Origin: Planctomycetota bacterium
Lineage (GTDB): Bacteria > Planctomycetota > Phycisphaerae > UBA1845
DNA: 50,740 nucleotides
Reading direction: 5' to 3'
NCBI GenBank assembly: GCA_024276605.1
Contig: JAJRWX010000046.1
Location: forward strand, 1 to 50,740
Under the pieces are notes generated by a model that was given only the letters and a program-made list of their open reading frames with translations, did not search any database and had not been told where the DNA came from. Made by a program: the position numbers and the translations under genes. Shown piece after piece: positions 42,936-50,740 of the stretch; within the stretch, counting starts at the first letter, position 1; each line of letters begins with the position of its first letter.

Positions 42936-43724
42936 TTAGCTGGCTTCCAACTTCGGCGGTAAAGGTTTTGATGAAGGGGATAGCATGGATTTTTTACGAA
43001 ACAGTGATTGGTGGGAGTCGCGGGAAATCCGTAAAATCTCATCTCGTCGCTCTGCATCCACTGCCGTATCAGCGACGATCCTGCCATCTTTCATTTCGAT
43101 CATACGCTCAGCCTGGACAGCTATATCCATCTCGTGCGTAACGAGAACCACTGTCATTCCGCCGGCGTGCAATTCGTGGACAATGTCCATGATTTGCCTA
43201 CCGGTACGAGAATCGAGGTTTCCCGTAGGTTCATCAGCCAATAGCAACTTGGGTTTGTTCACGATGGCCCGGGCAATAGCCACGCGCTGACACTCGCCTC
43301 CGGACAGTTCGGAAGGTTTATGTTTCGCACGATTGCTTAGTCCTACACGATCCAGTGCCTCAATGGCTGGTTTTGTGCTGTACGCCTTGCGCGTATACAT
43401 CAAGGGTATCAGGACATTGTCCAACGCGGAGGTTCGTGAAATAAGATTGAATGTCTGGAATACGAATCCGATTTCGTGGTTACGAAGAAGTGCCATCCGC
43501 TTTTCACTCATCGTGTTAATGGTTTGGCCATTGATCTCGACAGTGCCCGAGGTGGGGCGGTCCAAGCATCCGAAGATGTGCATCATGGTACTTTTTCCAC
43601 TACCCGACGCGCCGACAATGCTGACAAATTGGCCATGCGGTACATGGAGGTCAACATCCTGTAATGCACGAACGACGGAGTCGCCCATGTGGTAGTGTTT
43701 AGTGAGTTGTAACGCTCGTATCAT
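42936..43724 (-). CDS. ABC transporter ATPase (MacB/LolD type)
   Basis: The 262-residue product carries Walker A GASGSGKST (about 40-48), Q-loop FQTFNLI, signature ELSGGECQR, Walker B LLLADEPTG and H-loop VTHEMD. The C-terminal extension of about 40 residues is Lys/Ser-rich. It powers the permease encoded 23 bases downstream. The substrate cannot be told: MacB homologues export peptides and antibiotics. Confidence 0.94.
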   Translation of the reverse strand: MIRALQLTKHYHMGDSVVRALQDVDLHVPHGQFVSIVGASGSGKSTMMHIFGCLDRPTSGTVEINGQTINTMSEKRMALLRNHEIGFVFQTFNLISRTSALDNVLIPLMYTRKAYSTKPAIEALDRVGLSNRAKHKPSELSGGECQRVAIARAIVNKPKLLLADEPTGNLDSRTGRQIMDIVHELHAGGMTVVLVTHEMDIAVQAERMIEMKDGRIVADTAVDAERRDEILRISRDSHQSLFRKKSMLSPSSKPLPPKLEAS

Positions 43725-43773
43725 CGAAAGTTGTTCCTGAGGCTAACGAACCATCGGGTTATCGTACGCCTGC

Positions 43774-45129
43774 TTAACTGTCGTCTTTGTCCTTGTCCGT
43801 TTTAGATGGCAATTTAGTGTAGACCGTCATACCGACTGTTAGCCCGTCGATGATTTCCGTGTTGCTACCGTTATCCAAGCCCAGTTTGCACACCACAAAT
43901 TCGGTATCCCTTTGCTGGGCAGGTGTATTACGCTTAGGGATATACACACCAAGTTGCCCATGTGGTCCTTCGCGTATGGCTTCGTTAGGGCAGAGTACGA
44001 CATCCGTACGCTTTTCAGCGGTGAAGCGGACATCAGCTCGCATGCCGGGTAGGAGCAATCGACGATTTTCGCTGGTTATCACCACGTCGACTAAGTAGGT
44101 CACCACGTTACTGATGTTGCGAGGTTCCGGATATATGCGCTCAATCACACCGTGAAACTCCTGGTCGCGGAATGATTCCACAGTAATAATGGGTAACTGA
44201 CCGGCCTGGGCTAACGCTTCGTCTAAATTTTCGGGCATTCTCAAATGACTCGCATGGCCGGGACTGGCCCACGGCGGCGCGATCTTCAACACCTGACCAA
44301 TGTCGGATTCATCCACTTCAGCTTTGACCATCAGCCGATCCGTGCTGATGACCACCGCCAACACCGTACCGCCGGTAAACGCAGATTTACCGCCCTGGAT
44401 GACTTCACCGATTTGCGTTCTCACGTCAGCGACGATACCGTCGATCAGACAGTGTATATCCGTTTCGCTTAGTCGTTCCTGGGCTTCTGCAAAATTGTTT
44501 TGCATGGTAGCCAGTGTTGCCTCGGCTTGATGCACCGTCTGTTGGACTTGCTGTACTTTAAGTTTCGCCAGTTCATGTTCCGCCTTGGCACCCTGTAACT
44601 GTGCCAACTGACCTACGTAAGTTGTACGTCGTTGCATGACTTCTTCGTCGTTACGCTGCTCAGGTGGTAGGGCTTCAATTTTTTCTTTGCGAAACAGGGA
44701 GAATTCCAGACTGGCCTGCAATTGCGCAACGCGAGAATAGGCGGAGTCAATTTGATTCCGGGCTTGTAGGAGGGAAATTTTGGATTCTTCCAGTCGATAC
44801 TGGGCAACCTCCAAATCAAGTTTGGCACGGGATACGCTTCGTTGTTCGTCTGCCGGATCGAGGCGGATTAATAAGTCGCCAGCTTGGACACGGTCGCCTG
44901 CCAAACGCGCGATTTCGATCACTTCACCGCTGGCCTCCGATTTAATTTCAACACGCAGCGCGGGCCGAATCTCACCCGTGGCGTTGATGGGAAGCATTAA
45001 GTCGCCGCGGACAATGGTTTTCGATTTTCCTTCCAGACCTTCCAGGCTCAGTCTGAGCTTGCTTGTCGCAGCGATGTAACCCACGACGATAGTCGTTAGG
45101 AATAAAATGGTGATGACAATGTTTTTCAT
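43774..45129 (-). CDS. MacA/HlyD-type periplasmic adaptor (membrane fusion protein)
   Basis: I place the start at ATG 45129, where the hydrophobic anchor (NIVITILFLTTIVVGYIAA) begins; a longer frame from 45201 adds charged residues without conservation. A lipoyl-type domain (EIKSEASGEVIEIARLAGDRVQAGDLLIRLDP), an alpha-helical hairpin (about 95-210), a second lipoyl half (LIDGIVADVRTQIGEVIQGG), and beta-barrel/membrane-proximal domains follow. It bridges the inner-membrane pump to an outer-membrane channel. No TolC gene is present. First gene of the three-gene operon. Confidence 0.9.
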   Translation of the reverse strand: MKNIVITILFLTTIVVGYIAATSKLRLSLEGLEGKSKTIVRGDLMLPINATGEIRPALRVEIKSEASGEVIEIARLAGDRVQAGDLLIRLDPADEQRSVSRAKLDLEVAQYRLEESKISLLQARNQIDSAYSRVAQLQASLEFSLFRKEKIEALPPEQRNDEEVMQRRTTYVGQLAQLQGAKAEHELAKLKVQQVQQTVHQAEATLATMQNNFAEAQERLSETDIHCLIDGIVADVRTQIGEVIQGGKSAFTGGTVLAVVISTDRLMVKAEVDESDIGQVLKIAPPWASPGHASHLRMPENLDEALAQAGQLPIITVESFRDQEFHGVIERIYPEPRNISNVVTYLVDVVITSENRRLLLPGMRADVRFTAEKRTDVVLCPNEAIREGPHGQLGVYIPKRNTPAQQRDTEFVVCKLGLDNGSNTEIIDGLTVGMTVYTKLPSKTDKDKDDS

Positions 45130-45232
45130 GGCACTTGCTTGCTTTCGATTCGTTGTCGTGGGCCTATAGAAAGTCATCCACTGCGTTCGATCCAAGGCCA
45201 CACGGTTGGCAGGTGTATTAGATGGTTAAATT

Positions 45233-46345
45233 TTATCCCATAGTAGAAGGTGGTGAATATTCAAGCTCGAAAGTTTCAGCCACTGCCTTGTTCGTGACAC
45301 GTCCATCTTCTATATTAATACCGGCAGCTAATCCGCTGTCTTGCTTGCACGCCTGCCGATAGCCAAGATCTGCCAGCTTTAGCGCATAGGGTAGTGTGGC
45401 ATTGGTTAGTGCATACGTCGATGTGCGACCAACCGCTCCCGGCATGTTGGCCACGCCATAGTGCACGATGTTGTCTATGATGTATGTGGGATCTTCATGT
45501 GTTGTAGGATGAATCGTTTCGCAACATCCTCCTTGGTCCACGCCGACATCGACAATCACCGAACCAAAGGGCATGTCAGCCAGCATATCCTTAGAGATCA
45601 ATACCGGACAACGAGCGCCAGGTATCAAAACTGCGCCGATAACAAGATCAGCGGTAGCGAGGTGATTTCGAAGCGATAATCGTTCACTAAAGACCGTCTG
45701 CACATTGGCCGGCATGACATCGCTGAGATAACGCAACCGATCAAGGTTAACATCCATAATGACCACCCGTGCGCCCAAGCCGGCAGCGACCTTGGCTGCA
45801 TTCGTGCCGACAATGCCTCCCCCGAGGATCACCACTTTAGCCGGTTCCACGCCGGGTACACCACCCAGTAATATGCCACGGCCCATCATAGGTCTTTCGA
45901 GAAATTTAGCCCCTTCCTGGATGCTCATTTTACCAGCGACTTCACTCATGGGCGTAAGCAGAGGTAGCCTACCGCTTGTATCAGTAATAGTTTCGTATGC
46001 GATGGCGATAGATTTCGTTTTGATGACATGTTCGGTCAGTTCACGGTCAGCCGCGAAATGGAAGTAGGTAAACATGACCTGTCCTTCTCGCATCATGTCG
46101 CGTTCGTGGGCCTGCGGTTCTTTCACCTTGACGATCATCTCGGCCTGGGCAAAGACTTCCTTGGCGGTGTCCATAATGCTCGCCCCGACCGAAGCGTATT
46201 CGTCATTGTGGATACCGGACCCGATGCCCGCATTATGTTCAACCAGCACACTATGCCCCCGACGCACCATCGCATCGACGCATCCCGGTGTCAGACTGAC
46301 GCGATACTCATGTGTTTTTGTTTCTTTTGGTACACCAACAATCAT
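45233..46345 (-). CDS. ald: Alanine dehydrogenase
   Basis: The 370-residue product matches Ald end to end. The N-terminal substrate domain has the catalytic Lys75 (IVKVKEPQ) and His96 ([14 protein letters not shown]). The NAD domain has [30 protein letters not shown] and [20 protein letters not shown]. It interconverts L-alanine and pyruvate with ammonia and NAD+. A normal-length single gene; an upstream ribosome-binding site is not clear. The 215 bases between it and comEC show no gene. Confidence 0.95.
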   Translation of the reverse strand: MIVGVPKETKTHEYRVSLTPGCVDAMVRRGHSVLVEHNAGIGSGIHNDEYASVGASIMDTAKEVFAQAEMIVKVKEPQAHERDMMREGQVMFTYFHFAADRELTEHVIKTKSIAIAYETITDTSGRLPLLTPMSEVAGKMSIQEGAKFLERPMMGRGILLGGVPGVEPAKVVILGGGIVGTNAAKVAAGLGARVVIMDVNLDRLRYLSDVMPANVQTVFSERLSLRNHLATADLVIGAVLIPGARCPVLISKDMLADMPFGSVIVDVGVDQGGCCETIHPTTHEDPTYIIDNIVHYGVANMPGAVGRTSTYALTNATLPYALKLADLGYRQACKQDSGLAAGINIEDGRVTNKAVAETFELEYSPPSTMG

Positions 46346-46560
46346 GGTCAGCGAAGCTCCCGCTGAGAATTATAATGACGCTGCCGAAGCGCAGTGCTCG
46401 GCATTAAAGACGCAAACACGTCCATCTATTGGGCACTATATCGCGTGGTTACGGTCCATGCAATGAAACGCGATATATAGCAGGTCCGAACCTGTGGGAA
46501 ATTGTCTGATTAACTTGTTTTATATCTTTGTACTTGCGGGCTTTTTTCGCTTGGCAACCC

Positions 46561-49224
46561 CTACTTTTCGGATAGTTGCGACGTTATGTGAACGCCGGAT
46601 GCATCTATCTCCACAGTCACCGCGCCTTGTTCGGCTGTGTTGAACATCCTTTGCCGGCCAACCAGTTGTAGCAATCCGTTTTTCGTATCTTCGGATCGCT
46701 GATAACTCGATCGGATGAGTACTTCAGCACCGACAGACTGAAGAAACGCTCGTGTGCTCGGTTCAACATCACCATGATGAGGTAGGACCAACACCGTAGC
46801 GTGAAGGTCATCCCGTCGGCTAAGATCGCTCAAGGCTACATTTTCAATATCCCCCGTGAGCAGGAGTGATTTTTCAGCGAAAGTCAGCCTGAGCACCGTC
46901 GAGCTATTGTTGGCGGATACGGTATCCGGCGAATGGGGCGTGGGCCAGAGTTGTTCCAGATGCATGGATACCGGTAGGGCTTCGAGCGATTTTACCATGC
47001 CTGTTTCAATCGGATGTTGCCGCAAACGTAATAGTCTGAGCAGTTCACGCCCCGCACTTGAACGATTAGCCAGGTCACGAAAGAGGCGATTTACGACGAT
47101 AGGTCCGCAATCGATAGTGTCTATGAGACCGGGGATTGCGCTATAGTGATCGAGGTTGGGATGACTCAGAATAATACGATCTATACGCCGAATACCGCGC
47201 GAGCTTAGATAAGGCAGAAGCGTGCTTTGGGCGAGATTATAATGTGACGAGGTACCTGCATCGTACAGCCAAGTTTGTCCATCCGGCAGTTCAATCACAG
47301 TCGTTGAACCGGCGCCAACGGATAGAAACGTAACACGAAGACTGCGTGTAGACGTCATCCACTGCGACCACGGCAATAACGATGCCAGCAGCAGGGCAGT
47401 GGTTATGACTATCACGGCGTTGCCCTTACCCGTGCCAGCGCGCAAAGAGATATTTTCTTGTGATTGAATCTTATGCTCTGTTACCTCATTGGCATCGTTG
47501 GTATCGACAATGTGCAAGGCTGGTTCGTCGTATGTATGTCGGTTAGCGGTTTTTCTTTTTGTGAAACCCACCCAGGATAAGACAATGAGCCATACGTAGT
47601 ACAATACAATCGTCAGCATAGAGGGCATGGCTACGTACTTGATGGAACCCGGCAAATGAGACAGGTGATCGACGACATAAATCAGCAGGGATTCCGAAGT
47701 CGTCAGTAAAAAGCTAACGGTTGGCACTAGCCAAGGCACGATGACCATAAGGGCCATCTTGGCAAAGCCCATTCCCATCACGAGTGTGACTATGGGCAGC
47801 ACCAACAACGAATTCAAAGCACCCCACATCGGCACGCGTTGAAAATGCAGGGCGACGATTGGGAGGGCGATAAGCCAGCAGGAAAGCGATACAGCCAATC
47901 CAGCCACAAACCACCGTCCCAACAGCATCCATAGTCGCTTGGGCCAAGCAAGGTGATAAGTCGGGTGAAGGGCCTCCATGGCAGCGATCGAGTCGTCAGT
48001 GGCACCAGTGAAACGGCGTTTGCACCAGCGCACGAAATCATGGATATAATGGTGTATTGAAGGTGCCAGCAGGGCAATGCCGCAAACTGCTGTGAATGAA
48101 AGTTGAAAGCCTACGTCATACAGGCTGTCGGTATCAATCGCCAGCAATAACACCGCCGCCGCTGCGATGGCATTGATAAAACCGCGCCGACGTCCGAGCA
48201 GTCTCGCCACGCAAAATAATAATCCCATCGTCGCTGCGCGTAATATCGAAGGTCGAGGCTCAGCCACAATTACATAGACGATGATGCCCAGGCCCATGAT
48301 CCAATACCGTTTTCTAAAAAGGAAAGGTATTGGCTGAACAACCATGCGAATCAGCAGCATGACAATAGCCACGTGAATCCCACTGACGGCGAGAAAATGG
48401 ATACACCCCGCGCGTACAAATATGTCGTTTAGCCGGCGATCCAATGCACTGCGTTGACCGAGAATCATCGCTTGCAATAGTCCCGCTTGTTCGGTGGCAC
48501 TGCTTTCGAGATCACTTGTCAGCATGCGTCGTGCATAGTCGCGTAGTCGCATAGTCCAGGAGAATTGTTCATCAGCTGATGTAGGTATGTGTTGAACGGC
48601 TTCCCGCTGTTTGACGCTCAAACCTGCGACGATGCCTTGTCGTCTGCGATGTGCCGTCCAGTTGTACGATCCAGGATTATGTGGGGCAGAAAAGCTATAA
48701 AACCAACCAAGCAGACGCACGCGATCACCTTGTTGTAGATCCAACACGGCTTCGTTAACAGTTACACGCACGCGACCCTGTGTCTCGTGATAACCGTCAC
48801 CTAACTCGATGCGATCTACGTCCAACACAAAAACGGTTTTAGCCGGTCGAAATCGCCAGCGGTGAAAGGGGAGATGATCTTTTTCCACGATGCGCGGTTC
48901 GGTGGCAATTCTACCTTCCAACCTCGCCAAGATTCGATTTTCAGGCACAAAGCGCGTCAGGTTGTCGCTAGCCACGTCGGTATGTTGTAAAGCGTGTACA
49001 AAAGCCCCCGTGGCCAGAGCGGCGAGCGTCAACCATACACTCGGTGCCCACAGGCGCTACTTTGGCCAAATGATAAGACCCGTGCTAGCGAGTAACAGTA
49101 TCGCAGAAGCCGGCAGCGGCATGGCATATTGATGGTCTAACGTGATACCTATCACCAATCCGACAGCCATAGGAGCCAGTGGGGCGCGGCGCATGATCCA
49201 CGAACTGGTCGGAGCATTTGTCAT
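46561..49224 (-). pseudogene. comEC: ComEC/Rec2-family DNA-uptake channel, interrupted by an in-frame TAG near the 5' end
   Basis: The frame from TTG 49032 encodes 823 residues: DUF4131-like start, multi-helix Competence domain (AGCIHFLAVSGIHVAIVMLL; PRPSILRAATMGLLFCVARLLG) and a C-terminal metallo-beta-lactamase domain (ILSHPNLDHYSAIPGLID, LLTGDIENV, LPHHGD). Upstream, the same frame continues to ATG 49224 with another 55 residues (RRAPLAPMAVGLVIGITL, AILLLASTGLIIW) that look like the first membrane helices of ComEC, but a TAG at 49057-49059 lies between. The TTG has no ribosome-binding site, so the full gene probably starts near 49224 or 49194. The metal motif reads HPNLDH, with Asn where most relatives have Asp or His. 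ComEC carries single-stranded DNA across the inner membrane in transformation. Confidence 0.75.
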
Positions 49225-49379
49225 TACATCGAAACCATTACGATGTCACTGTCTTTAGCGAGTTAACGTCTATCGTACACACGATTCTCGGATAAGTTAC
49301 ATGATACGTAATCCAGTGTGCAACTAGTAAACCCTTTGGTGCAAGATTGATACGTCATTTAACAAAATGTACTGCTTAG

Positions 49380-49408
49380 TTGCTTCAACGACAGTGATGG
49401 CGGATAAT
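49380..49408 (+). promoter_or_regulatory. Promoter-like pair upstream of the glycosyltransferase
   Basis: TTGCTT (49380-49385) and GATAAT (49403-49408) are 17 bp apart and end 58 bases before the start codon at 49466. The match to the consensus is fair, not strong. It lies in the divergent gap (49225-49465) between comEC and the glycosyltransferase. Confidence 0.35.
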
Positions 49409-49465
49409 GCTCATGGGAATCGTTAGTAGGGAATGGGTCGTTAGCAAGGGATAAGGCACAATAAT

Positions 49466-50740
49466 ATGACTTGGTTCTTAGGCGTATGGTTGGCCGCGGC
49501 GGTGCTCGTCGGGCTGATGTGGCTGGTGCGCCTTATTGCTATGGTGCGCGTCTTTCGCCGTCGTGTCGTGCTCACACCGAATTCTCATCCGTCTCCATTA
49601 GGTGAAAGGCCCCATCTGTCCGTCATCGTAGCGGCAAAGGATGAAGAAGATAATATCACCTCCTGCGTTAATAGTCTCCTGAATCAGGACTATCCCGACT
49701 ACGAACTGATTGTTGTGGATGATCGTTCTACAGATCGAACTGCACAATTATTGCACGAACTAGAGCGCCATGCAGACGGCAAGTTGCGTGTGCTCACGGT
49801 CGAATCGCTGAAAGATGGCTGGTTTGGAAAAAACAATGCCATGCGCGTGGGGATCGAAGCCAGTCGAGGCGAATGGCTGTGTTTTTCTGATGCCGATTGC
49901 CGGTTTATATGCGAGCGCACGCTGTCGATAGCCGTCAATGAGATGCAACACCGCGAGGCCGATTTCCTTTCCATCACACCCATGCTCGAAACCCCGACCT
50001 TCTGGGAGAAAATTCTTCAACCGGTCTGTGCCCTGGCGCTGATTGTGTGGTTCCTGCCAGAACGGGTGAACAATCCACGCCGTAAAACAGCTTATGCCAA
50101 CGGTGCGTTTATGCTGCTTCGCCGCACCTGTTACGACGGTATCGGCGGGCATGATCGTGTGAAAACCGAAGTCAACGAAGATATACACATGGCCCGTTAT
50201 GCCAAACAAGAGGGCTACCGACTTCGCGTAGCGGAAAACGATGGCTTATACCTGACTCGTATGTACAGTTCATTTCGTGTGGCCATGCAAGGCTGGAGTC
50301 GCATCTTCTTCGGTAGCCTTGCTCGTCCGTCTAGATTGGCTTTAGCATTACTGATGGTTGGTTTCTTTTCCATGCTAACCTGGCCCAGCGCTATCGCCAG
50401 TGTTTACGGATGGACGCAGGCTACTGTTGACACCTTATGGGTATGGCGGCTGCTAGCGATCGAATGGACGCTGGCTGTGCTACTTATGCAAATGGTTGTC
50501 TGGCGATCATACCGACCCATGCGCATTCCCTCGATATGGTCGTTTTTTTATTGGTTCGGTGCGTGTCTGACCTTGATTGTTCTAGTCCGCGCTTGGCTAA
50601 GATCGATGGGCGCAGGCTACACAACTTGGCGAGGCACTACATACGTGGGTAGTCAACGTGTTGATGATAGCCCGGCGGTGGAGACGTGCGAGCAAGAAAA
50701 GGTTATCACGGCTCCACAAACAGCCCCCGTGAAGGAGTCG
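49466..50740 (+). CDS. Family 2 membrane glycosyltransferase (HpnB/CrtQ-like), 3' end outside window
   Basis: The frame is open from ATG 49466 to the window edge (425 codons, no stop). An N-terminal membrane helix (about 5-28) precedes a GT-A domain (about 50-260). It has LSVIVAAKDEEDNITSCVNSL, VVDDRSTDRT, DGWFGKNNAM, FSDADCRF (DxD motif), ANGAFMLLRRTCYDGIGGHD, VNEDIHMARYAK and QGWSRIFFG. Three C-terminal helices (about 290-380) follow, and then a hydrophilic tail that seems nearly complete. This resembles the hopanoid-associated HpnB and carotenoid CrtQ glycosyltransferases; the acceptor is unknown. No squalene-hopene or carotenoid gene is visible here. Confidence 0.85.
   Translation, partial: MTWFLGVWLAAAVLVGLMWLVRLIAMVRVFRRRVVLTPNSHPSPLGERPHLSVIVAAKDEEDNITSCVNSLLNQDYPDYELIVVDDRSTDRTAQLLHELERHADGKLRVLTVESLKDGWFGKNNAMRVGIEASRGEWLCFSDADCRFICERTLSIAVNEMQHREADFLSITPMLETPTFWEKILQPVCALALIVWFLPERVNNPRRKTAYANGAFMLLRRTCYDGIGGHDRVKTEVNEDIHMARYAKQEGYRLRVAENDGLYLTRMYSSFRVAMQGWSRIFFGSLARPSRLALALLMVGFFSMLTWPSAIASVYGWTQATVDTLWVWRLLAIEWTLAVLLMQMVVWRSYRPMRIPSIWSFFYWFGACLTLIVLVRAWLRSMGAGYTTWRGTTYVGSQRVDDSPAVETCEQEKVITAPQTAPVKES

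Noticed and set aside
478-49059. Reassigned stop codons (alternative genetic code)
   Set aside because: Many intact genes of normal length end at TAG or TAA here, so a global reassignment cannot hold. Only site-specific readthrough or mutation remains.

Overview
The window is about 50.7 kb of bacterial chromosome, most likely from a planctomycete (Phycisphaerae-like). The evidence is a TIGR02999-type ECF sigma factor translationally coupled to a membrane Ser/Thr kinase with TPRs, a PEP-CTERM-type protein, many large secreted lipoproteins (PKD, thrombospondin type 3, BACON-like and beta-helix modules), a DUF6941-like protein and a planctomycete-style integrase. The lineage is inferred from gene content only. 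No rRNA, tRNA or CRISPR array was seen.

Layout. 1-1.4 kb: the right end of an IS21-like element lies inside a tyrosine recombinase gene that also carries an in-frame stop. 1.6-8.3 kb: a giant surface lipoprotein, a NusG paralogue and an orphan polysaccharide-export lipoprotein. 8.4-15.6 kb: a visibly GC-richer block with a TolB-like propeller lipoprotein, a glycine-rich lipoprotein and the sigma-kinase operon. This block is bracketed by two related copies of the 3' end of a subtilase gene, so it looks like an inserted island. 15.6-21.1 kb: subtilase, PEP-CTERM protein, aldehyde dehydrogenase and a His/Cys-repeat lipoprotein. 21.1-31.4 kb: an interrupted thiO, then ruvC-ruvA-ruvB, ispH, a CDGSH protein, a prepilin peptidase - small membrane protein - OmpA-like lipoprotein run, sucC and a DUF6941-like gene. 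31.4-41.7 kb: xseAB, a glutathione-peroxidase-like protein, a YdbC-like protein, dapB, a secreted sugar dehydrogenase and a tldD/tldE pair. 41.7-50.7 kb: a MacAB-type efflux operon, ald, an interrupted comEC and a family 2 glycosyltransferase that runs off the window.

The most notable signals lie outside normal genes. (1) Three genes (integrase, thiO, comEC) are each broken by one in-frame TAG or TAA, with the reading frame intact on both sides. (2) Two families of small fold-back repeats fill the intergenic spaces of the right two thirds: a MITE-like family with CTAGTGCT terminal inverted repeats, and a family whose arms form hairpins with GCGA or GCAA loops. (3) A short His/Cys repeat recurs four times in a small lipoprotein and may bind metal. 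(4) Several operator-like palindromes sit on recognisable promoters. All functional statements come from reading motifs by eye; no database search was possible.
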